A stretch of 64,000 nucleotides of DNA. Origin: Myroides odoratimimus. GTDB taxonomy: Bacteria > Bacteroidota > Bacteroidia > Flavobacteriales > Flavobacteriaceae. The notes beneath the pieces are model-generated. The model was given only the letters and a program-made list of their open reading frames with translations. It searched no databases and was not told where the DNA came from. Below are positions 16,358-25,081 of the stretch, piece after piece. Position numbers and translations under genes: made by a program. Position 1 is the stretch's first letter, and each line of letters starts with the position of its first letter. Location: the NCBI RefSeq assembly GCF_030326305.1, contig NZ_JACAKB010000012.1, positions 44,042 to 108,041 of the forward strand, written 5' to 3'.

Positions 16358-16597
16358 ATGACAGCCGAAGAACTTAATAATATTGCAGAAAATGCTCTTG
16401 ATGATCAATACAAGAAAATTATAAATCAACTGAAAGAATGTGCTATAAAAGGAAAAAACTCATGTCTCATAACTAATTTACCGATTTCTATCTCAAAAAA
16501 ATTAAAACAAAAAGGATTTATTATCATTCCTGTCTATAAATACAAATACTTCCTCTTTAAAAAGAAAAAAATAAAGTATTATCTCATCCAATTCTAG
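16358..16597 (+). CDS. Small basic protein, phage-like hypothetical
   Basis: A 79-residue protein starting MTAEELNNIAENALDDQYKK. It shows the pattern seen in small phage and mobile-element proteins of Flavobacteriia: an N-terminal helix, then 'cAIKGKNSCLITNLPISISKKLKQKGFIIIPV', i.e. a helix, a Ser-Cys strand, and a strand after 'L..KGF'. The tail is Lys/Tyr-rich. No function is established for this group. An ATG with an A-rich upstream stretch and codon content similar to nearby genes makes it plausible, but it could be noise in AT-rich DNA. Confidence 0.45.
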   Translation: MTAEELNNIAENALDDQYKKIINQLKECAIKGKNSCLITNLPISISKKLKQKGFIIIPVYKYKYFLFKKKKIKYYLIQF

Positions 16598-16711
16598 GGA
16601 GTTTTATAGGCAATCAAAGCTTAACACCTTACTAACATTTTACTAATACATAATCTTAACAATTGGAATAGTGTTTGTCCACTTATTATTAAACACATAC
16701 ACTTCTAAACA

Positions 16712-17180
16712 ATGAGATTCCTACTTATCTTTTTGTCCTGCATCGTTTACAGTTTTGGACAGAAAAAAAAAGACTACCATCACCTCTTATCAAAAGAAAA
16801 CCCTACAAGAAAAGAATATTGTTCGAATTATAAGAGATTCCGTAGGTAATGAATCTTATCAGTTCCTAATCTAACCTAAAGCTCTTAAAGCTGAAATCGA
16901 AGAGTACTTTTCTCCTCATTTTTCTAAAATCACTTCTCCTATACTAACTATCTTGAAGCATAATAATCTATACTATTTTGTTTCTAAAAGTAAAGATTAC
17001 ACACTTGCTTCTCTTGCTCATCTAGTTTCCATACCTCGTGTAGAAGGTGAATATCTAATCTATGGAAGTAACCATTGTATTACACCTAATGACAAGACTA
17101 TCTGTTACCCTTCTTCAGACGGAACCTCTTGTACAGAGAGACAACCGCCTTGTATAAAACTGATAACAAAGAAAAACTAA
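16712..17180 (+). pseudogene. Decayed gene for a short secreted Cys-containing protein
   Basis: An ATG at 16712 starts a signal-peptide-like MRFLLIFLSCIVYSFGQ. Directly after it, a run of nine As (16754-16763 region) leads the original frame into a stop, while the +1-shifted frame continues as TTITSYQKKTLQEKNIVRI up to an in-frame TAA at 16872-16874. After that stop the same frame is open again to 17180 (ALKAEIEEYFSPHF... ending CYPSSDGTSCTERQPPCIKL). The simplest account is one secreted protein gene of about 155 codons broken by one frameshift and one nonsense change. The function is unknown. Confidence 0.6.
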
Positions 17181-17222
17181 TAAATACTATATTCTCTTTT
17201 TCATTGTACCTTTGATTGAACT

Positions 17223-17274
17223 TTTAAATCTAGTCTATACCTTATCTAAAGATGAAGTGTAGACTAGGTTTAAA
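17223..17274. promoter_or_regulatory. Long inverted repeat upstream of MocR gene, probable operator
   Basis: TTTAAATCTAGTCTA (17223-17237) and TAGACTAGGTTTAAA (17260-17274) are reverse complements with one mismatch in 15, separated by 22 bp. The centre-to-centre spacing and position, 30 bp before the MocR start, fit an autoregulatory operator. Confidence 0.5.
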
Positions 17275-17303
17275 TCTATTATTCTTACATCTATTTTATT
17301 AAT

Positions 17304-18716
17304 ATGCTTAGACCTTGGCCGTTACAGATACAAATCAGTAATACAGAAAAAAAAGCTATTTATCTTCAGATAGCTGATGCTATCATAGAAGCTATAAAAA
17401 CAGGACAACTAAAAGAAGAAGAAGCTTTACCTGGTAGTAGAAAATTAGCAGAGATCTTAGGAGTAAACAGAAATACAGTTATAGAAGCCTATGATGTATT
17501 ATTAAGTGAAGGTTGGATCAATTCTAAATCTCGCAGTGGTACTTTCGTCTCTAAACTTGCTGAGATAAATACTACTCCTCTAAAAAAGAAACCTATAGTG
17601 AATGATAACCATAAAGTTATTCATTATAATATCAGTGTTGATGATGGAAATCCGGATACATCTATCGCTCCTGTAGAAGAACTAGCTAGAGCTTATCGCC
17701 AAATATTTAAACGAAAAGGAAAGTGGCAGATGATGGGATACTCATCTCCTTTAGGATTATTTGAATTTAGAGAACATATTAGTAAGATGCTTAATCATTG
17801 GCGTGGAATGCAGGTAACTGCTGAAGAAATATGTATTTCTAGAGGAAGCCAAATGGCCATGTATCTTATAGCTCAAGTATTATTAAAGAAAGATGACTAT
17901 ATCATAGTGGAACACCCTGGATATAGAAAGGCATGGCACACATTTGAGCATGCTGGAGCTAGATTACTATATGCTGATGTAGATGAACAAGGTATAAATA
18001 TAGATCAGGTAGAACGCCTTCTAAAAGAAAACAAAAAAATTAAAGCGATCTATATCACCCCACACCATCAATACCCAACTACAGCAACCCTTAGTTTGCA
18101 AAGAAGGTATAAACTTATAGAGCTATCTAATCTCTATAATTTTACAATTATAGAAGATGATTACGATTATGAGTTTCACTATGGACATAGACCCATTATG
18201 CCAATAAGTAGTTTACCTAATAATCAAAACTATGTATATATAGGAACATTGAGTAAAGTCGTAGCTCCTTCTCTTCGTATCGGTTATATAGCTACCAATA
18301 GTGATCTAATCCTAAAAATAGGAGAGCTAAGAAGTATCATCGATGTACAAGGTGACAATATAATGGAACAAGCTATCTTACAATTAATGGAGGATGGGAC
18401 AATAAGGAAGCATTTAAAAAAAGCTCATAGCTACTATAAAAACAAGAGAGATATAACTGCCAATTTACTAGAGAAAAACCTTAACGAACAAGTAAATTAT
18501 ACAATCGCTGATGGAGGGTTGGCAATCTGGTTAGTTCCTAAAAAAGAGACAGATTGGGACAAACTTAAAAAGAAACTAGACTTAGATAAAATTGCTTTTA
18601 TGGGTCCCGAAAGGTTCTCCTATAGCAAGAAATTACAAGGGATTAGATTTAGTTTCGGATCTTTGTCAGAACGACAAATAGAAGAAGCTATCCTTTGCTT
18701 AAAAAGACATTTATAA
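17304..18716 (+). CDS. MocR/PdxR-type GntR regulator with aminotransferase domain
   Basis: A 470-residue fusion: GntR-type winged HTH at residues 15-85 (YLQIADAIIEAIKTGQLKEE, then PGSRKLAEILGVNRNTV, typical spacing) joined to a fold-type I aminotransferase domain (about 110-465) with the PLP lysine Lys318 in YIGTLSKVVAPSLRIGY and IEDDYDYEFHY. These regulators sense PLP or amino acids and activate or repress nearby metabolic genes. Its immediate convergent neighbour is a luciferase-like monooxygenase, separated by a terminator, so the target is more likely its own promoter or a distant gene. An inverted repeat precedes its start. Confidence 0.88.
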   Translation: MLRPWPLQIQISNTEKKAIYLQIADAIIEAIKTGQLKEEEALPGSRKLAEILGVNRNTVIEAYDVLLSEGWINSKSRSGTFVSKLAEINTTPLKKKPIVNDNHKVIHYNISVDDGNPDTSIAPVEELARAYRQIFKRKGKWQMMGYSSPLGLFEFREHISKMLNHWRGMQVTAEEICISRGSQMAMYLIAQVLLKKDDYIIVEHPGYRKAWHTFEHAGARLLYADVDEQGINIDQVERLLKENKKIKAIYITPHHQYPTTATLSLQRRYKLIELSNLYNFTIIEDDYDYEFHYGHRPIMPISSLPNNQNYVYIGTLSKVVAPSLRIGYIATNSDLILKIGELRSIIDVQGDNIMEQAILQLMEDGTIRKHLKKAHSYYKNKRDITANLLEKNLNEQVNYTIADGGLAIWLVPKKETDWDKLKKKLDLDKIAFMGPERFSYSKKLQGIRFSFGSLSERQIEEAILCLKRHL

Positions 18717-18720
18717 CAAT

Positions 18721-18763
18721 AAAAAAATTCCTCTAGTAAAGACTTTACTAAAGGAATTTTTTT
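18721..18763. terminator. Bidirectional terminator between MocR and LLM oxidoreductase genes
   Basis: AATTCCT..AGTAAAG then one base then CTTTACT..AGGAATT with flanking A and T runs; it serves both convergent genes. Confidence 0.8.
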
Positions 18764-18779
18764 ATTCTAATCATTGGTA

Positions 18780-19814
18780 TTATTTACGCAAAGCTTTTTT
18801 AACTGCAGGAGCTATTTTAGTACCTAATAGTTCTATATTTTTCATTTGTGTTAAGTGATCAGGTGCTCCTAAGTCACTATGCATTAACCAACGTGTTAAT
18901 CCAAACATCTCTTGATGATATAAAATCTTATCTACTACTTGATCTACATCTCCTATGAATAAAGCACCATCTCTACTTCTTCCTCCTTCATACTGCTCAT
19001 AAGTGTAGGGCTGCCATCCACGTGACGCTCCTATTCTATCCATCTGCTCTTTATATACAGGGAAATAATCTTTAGCTAACGCATTTCCATCTACTCCTAC
19101 TAATCCATGTGAGTGAGTAGCGATCTGCATCTTACTAATATCATGACCTGCATTAATATACTCTTGTTTATAATAATCGAAGAATGGTTTATATTGCTCT
19201 GGCATTCCACCAATAATAGCAAACACAAGTGGTAATCCTAATTTAGCCGCTCTTAATACAGACTCTGGTGTTCCTCCTGCCGCAATCCATACATCCATTG
19301 GCTGTTCACTTCGTGGAAAGACCTGCTGTTCTTTTAGAGAAGCTCTGTGTTTTCCTGTCCATGTCAGTGGTCCATCTATAGCATTGATATTCAACAACAA
19401 ATTAAGTTTTTCTGTAAACAACTCATTGTAGTCATTAAGATCATATCCAAATAAAGGGAATGACTCTATAAAACTTCCACGTCCCACCGTAATCTCTGCT
19501 CTACCATTAGACATTGCATCTATAGTAGAGAATGATTGATACACGCGCACAGGATCATTAGAACTTAATACTGTTACTGCACTTGTTAATTTTATATTCT
19601 TAGTAACAGTAGCTGCTCCGGCTAATATGATATCTGGAGTAGAAACTGCGTAATCTTTGCGATGATGTTCTCCTATACCGAAAACATCCAATCCTACTTC
19701 ATCCATTAATTTAACCTCCTCTATAATCTCATTTATACGTTGTGTACTTGACTGATAACTATTGTTTTGTTTGTCGAATTTTAAATCCCCAAACATGCTA
19801 ATTCCTATTTCCAT
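18780..19814 (-). CDS. LLM-class flavin-dependent oxidoreductase (luciferase-like)
   Basis: A 344-residue protein of the bacterial luciferase-like monooxygenase superfamily: MEIGISMFGDL at the N-terminus, LDVFGIGEHH, TSAVTVLSSNDP, and DAMSNGRAEITVGRGSFIESF, which are the FMN-handling and barrel elements of the group, followed by DVWIAAGGTPESVL. Members use FMNH2 and oxygen to oxidise various organic substrates. No specific substrate can be assigned; the immediate neighbour is a convergent MocR regulator. The upstream side faces a 1.1-kb gene-free region. Confidence 0.88.
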   Translation of the reverse strand: MEIGISMFGDLKFDKQNNSYQSSTQRINEIIEEVKLMDEVGLDVFGIGEHHRKDYAVSTPDIILAGAATVTKNIKLTSAVTVLSSNDPVRVYQSFSTIDAMSNGRAEITVGRGSFIESFPLFGYDLNDYNELFTEKLNLLLNINAIDGPLTWTGKHRASLKEQQVFPRSEQPMDVWIAAGGTPESVLRAAKLGLPLVFAIIGGMPEQYKPFFDYYKQEYINAGHDISKMQIATHSHGLVGVDGNALAKDYFPVYKEQMDRIGASRGWQPYTYEQYEGGRSRDGALFIGDVDQVVDKILYHQEMFGLTRWLMHSDLGAPDHLTQMKNIELLGTKIAPAVKKALRK

Positions 19815-20161
19815 CTTTCTCTTTTTTTATGATAGTATAAAATTACTCCTATTCTAAGAAAATATACTTAATCTATATTAAGATATATCGCGTCACATAT
19901 TGTCAATAATTACTCCCTACTAGATAAAAGCTTAATATTATTCAAAGAAAATGACCAAAAAGGCATTTTAAGTTAAAAAAACAGCTTGTTCAAACATAAA
20001 AGTATTACAGTTTTCTACATTTATTTAAAGAACTTAATCTCTTTTAATATAATTTGAAGTTGTAAGACATACAGATTAACAATCAAAAGGTTTTATTCGC
20101 AAAAAGGACACTTTTAGTAAGTTTTAGCGTCAAATTAGGAAATTATACAAGGCTTTTTTTA

Positions 20162-20408
20162 TACTTTTGTCCTACAAGATTAATAATAAAGAGGAATAGA
20201 AGTATAAATTCTAGATTATTATGTTTCTCTTTCTAAGTAAATACAAATCTTTTGTCTCACATTATTAAAATACTATTATTCAGTATTTTAATATTTAACA
20301 AAGAGACTGAGTGCTAAAAAAGAACTATCATAGAACATAAAGTTCTATTTAAGTTATAATGTTGTTTCCTATTATGAAAGCTCTATTGTTGTTGATAGAG
20401 CTTTTTTT
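20162..20408 (+). ncRNA. Candidate small RNA with promoter, hairpins and terminator
   Basis: TACTTTTG at 20162-20169 fits the -7 element TAnnTTTG, although no strong -33 TTG is seen. From a start near 20176 the transcript would contain an outer pairing AAAGAG/CTCTTT (about 20190-20235), an 11-bp perfect hairpin ATTAAAATACT/AGTATTTTAAT near 20262-20291, ATAGAAC/GTTCTAT near 20330-20350, and ends with a strong intrinsic terminator (20377-20408). No reading frame fills it. Length is about 230 nt. A flavobacterial 6S-type RNA is one possibility that covariance search would settle. Confidence 0.4.
20377..20408 (+). terminator. Strong intrinsic terminator in gene-free DNA
   Basis: AAAGCTCTAT (20377-20386), eight-base loop, ATAGAGCTTT (20395-20404), T-run to 20408. 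There is no protein gene upstream on this strand within 1.6 kb, so it must end a non-coding transcript. Confidence 0.8.
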
Positions 20409-20913
20409 CGTATCCTATAGTAATTTTTAAACGTTACTAAAACAGCAAAATTACTTTGATTATCAATAAGTAATATATCATTAAAAATTAGAAACCTAAG
20501 TGCATATTCTTCGGGAGTTTATTGGGCAGTCTTTGGGTGCTCTTCGCAAAACTGCCTCCTAAGTCCGAACAAATATCGAACTCTTCCGAAGAGCTTCCGA
20601 ATAAATGGGTATATTTAAAACAAATAACCACTGATAATAAGATACTTATGATTTAAAAAAATGAAAATAAATAGACTTTTTTGGAAATATTGAGAAGTAT
20701 TCGGAAAAGAATGAAAGAAAATGGAAAAAAGTGGAAGTAAACATTTTTTCTTCGAAATAAATAGCTAAACAACTATTTTATTCATCAACTCTTACACTAT
20801 TGAAAGCTCTACCTAGAGTAGCTTAATATTTCTTTGCTATCCATCATAAAACAAAGATATTGTTTTAAGCGTTCCCAGACATTTAAAGTCAATCTAATAT
20901 CACTAGAAGCTTA

Positions 20914-21999
20914 TTAAAACCATTTTCTCCATTTAAAATAGGTAATCATTAAAACAACCAAACCTAACATTACCCATAAAGTATAGAAATATCCATTCTC
21001 TGTTTTTAATTCTGGCATATTCTCAAAGTTCATTCCATATACTCCAACGATAAACGTTAGCGGAATAAAGACTACAGAGACAATAGTCAATACCTTCATG
21101 ATCTCATTCATTCGATTGCTCTGAGATGAGAAATAATAGTTGGTAGCACTATCTAATTTATTCAAATTATAATCAATTTGATCAAGCATTTCATAGCTTT
21201 TATACTGTAATCGATCAAAGAAAACAATACTACTTCTGCTGATCTGACACTCTACATTCTTTTTATCATGTTGTGTTTTTAGATTGTATAACACTTCTCT
21301 TAGCGGTATAATAGCCCTTTTCACCTCTTGTAACTGTTGGGTATACTCCTCTATACTTACAAGTATCTGTTTATGATATTTAGTTCTAGCTTCTAACAGG
21401 ATTTGTTCTACATTATCTTCTATCAAATCTAAGGTTACGAAATAACTCTCCATGAGTGAATCTAGTAATCCATACAATAGATATCCTGAATCTTTTCTTC
21501 TTATTTGTCCTGTTTTGGTTCTAATACGCTCTCTGATCAAATTAAAGAACGCTCCTCTTTTCTCTTGAAATGACAACAGTACATTCTCTTGAAGGATGAA
21601 GCTTATCTGTTCTATCCCTACTAGAATGTCTTCATGAGAAGACGGCAAAATAGCCTTAACACTAAAGAATAATGTGTTATCTAACTCCTCCACTCTAGTT
21701 CTTCTAGAGAAATTTAGAATCTCTGCCATGATATAAGATTCTATATGAAAAAAGTTACCTACTTCTTTTAATAAATCTATATCATGCAGTCCATGTAAGT
21801 TAAACCACTTTATAGCATGAGGAGATGCTGCTATCAATATCTCTTCTATTTCCTTCAGACTTAAATCATTGTACTCCTCGAACGTATTCTCATCATAAAT
21901 GAACAATTGCATAGAAATAGGTACTTCTGGGAAAGAACCTGCATATTCTAAAGAATTTGGTTGAAGTTTTCTAGCTTTCTTATATTTAACTCGTCTCAC
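20914..21999 (-). CDS. corA: CorA-type magnesium/cobalt transporter
   Basis: A 361-residue integral membrane protein. The large N-terminal cytosolic domain (residues 1-290) is alpha/beta with a long stalk helix, and the C-terminus has two transmembrane helices (about 303-323 and 337-356) with the signature YGMNFENMPEL in the connecting loop at the pore entrance. CorA forms pentamers that conduct Mg2+ and, less well, Co2+ or Ni2+. It is divergently arranged with hutI, with 79 bp between the starts. Confidence 0.92.
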   Translation of the reverse strand: MRRVKYKKARKLQPNSLEYAGSFPEVPISMQLFIYDENTFEEYNDLSLKEIEEILIAASPHAIKWFNLHGLHDIDLLKEVGNFFHIESYIMAEILNFSRRTRVEELDNTLFFSVKAILPSSHEDILVGIEQISFILQENVLLSFQEKRGAFFNLIRERIRTKTGQIRRKDSGYLLYGLLDSLMESYFVTLDLIEDNVEQILLEARTKYHKQILVSIEEYTQQLQEVKRAIIPLREVLYNLKTQHDKKNVECQISRSSIVFFDRLQYKSYEMLDQIDYNLNKLDSATNYYFSSQSNRMNEIMKVLTIVSVVFIPLTFIVGVYGMNFENMPELKTENGYFYTLWVMLGLVVLMITYFKWRKWF

Positions 22000-22005
22000 A
22001 TTTTG

Positions 22006-22043
22006 TAAATTTGCTTAAAGATAAAAGTTTTTAGACTTTTATC
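22006..22043 (+). promoter_or_regulatory. hutI promoter element and inverted repeat in the corA-hutI gap
   Basis: TAAATTTG (22006-22013) matches the -7 consensus and predicts a start near 22020. Immediately downstream, GATAAAAGT (22020-22028) and ACTTTTATC (22035-22043) are exact reverse complements around a six-base loop. The repeat would be in the 5' leader of the hut transcript or act as an operator. Confidence 0.4.
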
Positions 22044-22078
22044 TCATTTATAAGCCTAAAAAAACAACTCAAACAAAT

Positions 22079-23320
22079 ATGAAAACACTAATTAAGAATA
22101 TAAAAGAAATACTACAAGTTAGAAATGAAGCTATAGAGAAAGTATCTGGAGCTGATATGGCAACTTTACCTAAGCTAGACAATGCATATCTACTTATAGA
22201 ACACGACTTGATAGCAGATTATGGTACGATGGACACTTGTCCTAATGAGAATGAAATGGATCAAGTAATAGATGCTACAGGGAAAACGATCTTACCTACA
22301 TGGGTAGATAGTCATACACACTTAGTCTATGCTGGTAATAGAGAATTAGAGTTCGTTGACCGCATCAATGGTCTTAGTTATGAAGAGATTTTCAACAGAG
22401 GTGGTGGTATCTTAAACTCTGCAAAAAAACTACAAGAAACTTCAGAAGAAGATTTATATGAACAATCGCGCAAACGTTTAGAAGAAGTAATCAGCCAAGG
22501 TACAGGAGCTGTTGAAATTAAATCTGGATATGGTCTTACTGTTGAAGCAGAGCTTAAAATGCTACGCGTGATTAAAAAACTAAAAGAAAACTATCCTATA
22601 GCGATTAAAGCAACTTTCTTAGGGGCTCACGCCTTCCCTACTGAATATAAAGATAACCACCAGGGGTATATTGATCTTATAGTCAATGAAATGATTCCTG
22701 CTATCGCTAAAGAAAACTTAGCAGAATATGTAGACGCTTTCTTAGAGACAGGTTATTTCTCTTGTGAAGAAACAGAGCGAATCATTAAAGCAGGACAAGA
22801 ACATGGACTTATCGCTAAAGTTCACGTTAACCAGTTTACTGCTATTGGCGGAATCGAAACTTGTGTAAAAAATGGCGCGCTATCAGTAGATCACCTAGAA
22901 ATAGTAACAGACGAAGATATCGAAATCTTAAAAGGAAGTAAAACAATGCCTGTAGCCTTACCTACATGTTCTTTCTTTATCTCTATTCCTTATACGCCTG
23001 TTAGAAAGATGTTAGCAGCAGGTCTACCACTAGCTTTAGCTTCTGACTCTAACCCTGGTACTACACCATCTGGGAATATGAACTTTGTCGTAGCTACAGC
23101 ATGCATCAAAATGAAAATGACTCCTGAAGAAGCGATTAATGCAGCTACAATAAATGGAGCTTATGCAATGGGACTACAACAAGAGTACGGTAGTATAACA
23201 AAAGGCAAAAAAGCTAGTTTAATTATCACAAAACCACTAAATTCATTTTATGAATTACCTTATGCTTTTGGCTCTAACCTTATAGATCAGGTAATTCTAA
23301 ATGGACAAATACAAAAATAA
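22079..23320 (+). CDS. hutI: Imidazolonepropionase
   Basis: Third enzyme of histidine degradation: hydrolyses imidazolone-5-propionate to N-formimino-L-glutamate. The 413-residue amidohydrolase carries the metal-binding DSHTHLVYAGNRELEF block (about residues 76-91), GGGI, KSGYGL, the barrel ligand in AFPTEY and later SDSNPGT, all typical of HutI. The downstream hutG gene follows by 18 bp, giving a hut operon. hutH and hutU are not adjacent in this window. Upstream lies a promoter-like TAAATTTG. Confidence 0.94.
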   Translation: MKTLIKNIKEILQVRNEAIEKVSGADMATLPKLDNAYLLIEHDLIADYGTMDTCPNENEMDQVIDATGKTILPTWVDSHTHLVYAGNRELEFVDRINGLSYEEIFNRGGGILNSAKKLQETSEEDLYEQSRKRLEEVISQGTGAVEIKSGYGLTVEAELKMLRVIKKLKENYPIAIKATFLGAHAFPTEYKDNHQGYIDLIVNEMIPAIAKENLAEYVDAFLETGYFSCEETERIIKAGQEHGLIAKVHVNQFTAIGGIETCVKNGALSVDHLEIVTDEDIEILKGSKTMPVALPTCSFFISIPYTPVRKMLAAGLPLALASDSNPGTTPSGNMNFVVATACIKMKMTPEEAINAATINGAYAMGLQQEYGSITKGKKASLIITKPLNSFYELPYAFGSNLIDQVILNGQIQK

Positions 23321-23359
23321 AAGATACCCTAGTATCTATTGCATCACAACAACATAGCT

Positions 23360-24403
23360 ATGAACAAACAAAAACTAGTGTTATTTAAGAAAACTGATTT
23401 GGTTGCCTTGACCAAATTCAGAAGTGGAGAAATCAAATTTGGAGAAAGAGTTCACACTTTAGAATCAGAAGAGAATTGGCATAGCGAATTAGCTACTACA
23501 GAAGCTAAATATGCTATTATTGGTATTCCTGAAGATATAGGTGTAAAAGCGAATCTAGGTCGTACAGGTACTTCTTCTGCTTGGCAAAATTTCTTAAACA
23601 GCCTTTTAAATATTCAACACAACAGATTCTGTAAAGGAAGCTGGACTACGTTAATTGGCCATTTAGATTTCAGTGAAGAGCAAAAAGAAGCAGAACAACT
23701 AGATCCTAATAATCGAGAAGACCGCAAAAGACTCTTCGAATTAGTGTCTCGTATAGATAAAGAAGTGTCACATACCATCGCTAAAATTGTAAAAGCAGGC
23801 AAGATACCTATTGTTATAGGGGGTGGACACAATAATGCTTACGGTAACATTAAAGGACTTGCCTTAGCAAAAGGCAAAGCGATTAATGTAATCAACTTTG
23901 ATGCGCATACAGATTTTAGACCACTAGAAGGAAGACATAGTGGTAATGGGTTTTCTTATGCATTCGAAGAAGGTTTTTTAAAGAACTATTTTATCTTCGG
24001 TCTTCATGAGAACTATACTTCTAAGACTGTTTTTGGGGATATAAAACTTCATGCAGACCGCGTTAAGTATAATACTTATGAGCAAATACGCATTCGCAAA
24101 GAGAAATCTTTTGACACCGAATTACTAACAGCTCAACGACATATAGAAAACAATACTTACGGTATCGAAATAGATTTAGATGCTGTGCCACTAGTAGCTA
24201 GTAGTGCTATCACTCCTACAGGCTTCTCTGCTGAGAGACTGAGACAGTTCATTCACTACTTTGCTAAATCTAAGAATGTTGGATATATTCACATCTGTGA
24301 AGGGGCTCCTTCTTTAGATTTCGAGCAGAACAGCCATCTTGTAGGAAAGTTAATCACTTATTTAGTAACAGATTTTATCAAATCAAATACAGAAAAACTT
24401 TAA
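23360..24403 (+). CDS. hutG: Formimidoylglutamase (arginase family)
   Basis: Hydrolyses formiminoglutamate to glutamate and formamide, the last step of the Hut pathway. The start is set at the ATG 23360 (MNKQKLVLFKKTD); a longer frame begins with a TTG at 23339. The 347-residue ureohydrolase fold shows the manganese-binding sequence motifs GGGHNNAYG, NFDAHTDFR and EIDLDAVP in order. The response-regulator gene begins 3 bp after its stop, so hut enzymes and the signalling pair share an operon. Confidence 0.9.
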   Translation: MNKQKLVLFKKTDLVALTKFRSGEIKFGERVHTLESEENWHSELATTEAKYAIIGIPEDIGVKANLGRTGTSSAWQNFLNSLLNIQHNRFCKGSWTTLIGHLDFSEEQKEAEQLDPNNREDRKRLFELVSRIDKEVSHTIAKIVKAGKIPIVIGGGHNNAYGNIKGLALAKGKAINVINFDAHTDFRPLEGRHSGNGFSYAFEEGFLKNYFIFGLHENYTSKTVFGDIKLHADRVKYNTYEQIRIRKEKSFDTELLTAQRHIENNTYGIEIDLDAVPLVASSAITPTGFSAERLRQFIHYFAKSKNVGYIHICEGAPSLDFEQNSHLVGKLITYLVTDFIKSNTEKL

Positions 24404-24405
24404 TC

Positions 24406-25080
24406 TTGAATATATTACTTGTCGAAGACGATTCTCGCATTAGCGATTTTATCGTCAAAGGTTTAAAAGAAAGTGGTATGCAAGTACAACTTGCTGCTTC
24501 TGGAGAAGAGGCAAGAGATTTTATTCTTAATGCCGATTGGGATCTTATCTTGATGGATATTATGCTTCCAGGTATAGATGGTATTCAGTTGACCAAAATG
24601 ATTCGTTTTAAAAAGAACTATACCCCTATACTGATGTTAAGTGCTCTAAGTGAAACCACTGATAAGATATCTGCTCTAGACAGTGGTGCAGATGATTATC
24701 TAACGAAGCCATTTCACTTTAGCGAATTACTATCGAGAATTAATGCCTTGACAAGACGAACTAAATTTAACTACGAGAAGAAAGACCATATTTACATCTG
24801 TAGTGACCTAAAACTAGACCCTGAGAAACACCTAGTTACACAAGGAGGTAAAACAATAGACCTGTCTCCTAGAGAATACAAATTATTACTTTTCTTATTA
24901 GAAAATAAAGATCGCGTAGTCTCTAGGATGCAGATTCTAGAACGTGTATGGGGAATACAATTTGATACCAATACTAATGTAGTAGATGTCTATATATCTT
25001 ACCTCAGAAGTAAAATAGATGAATCTAAAGTAAAAATGATACACACCATAAAAGGAACTGGCTATATGCTACAAGAATAA
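24406..25080 (+). CDS. OmpR-family response regulator in the hut operon
   Basis: A 224-residue response regulator with a receiver domain (residues 1-115; phospho-acceptor Asp51 in DLILMDIMLPG; Lys in DDYLTKPFHF) and an OmpR/PhoB-type winged HTH (about 128-224). It starts with a TTG codon only 2 bp after the hutG stop; no ATG gives the canonical MNILLVEDD N-terminus, so a TTG start is likely. The sensor kinase gene follows with one base between stop and ATG. The stimulus is unknown; the gene order suggests a link to histidine or nitrogen availability. Confidence 0.9.
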   Translation: MNILLVEDDSRISDFIVKGLKESGMQVQLAASGEEARDFILNADWDLILMDIMLPGIDGIQLTKMIRFKKNYTPILMLSALSETTDKISALDSGADDYLTKPFHFSELLSRINALTRRTKFNYEKKDHIYICSDLKLDPEKHLVTQGGKTIDLSPREYKLLLFLLENKDRVVSRMQILERVWGIQFDTNTNVVDVYISYLRSKIDESKVKMIHTIKGTGYMLQE

Positions 25081-25081
25081 T

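Larger units (their letters stand above)
19815..20913. other. 1.1-kb gene-free region with candidate small RNA
   Basis: The longest gene-free stretch in the window. It holds a putative promoter plus folded transcript ending in a terminator at 20408 (listed separately), and, at about 20500-20605, a GC-richer segment with GGCAGT/ACTGCC pairing (roughly 20524-20556) and repeated TTCCGAA motifs. I see no coding frame on either strand that looks real. Confidence 0.5.
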
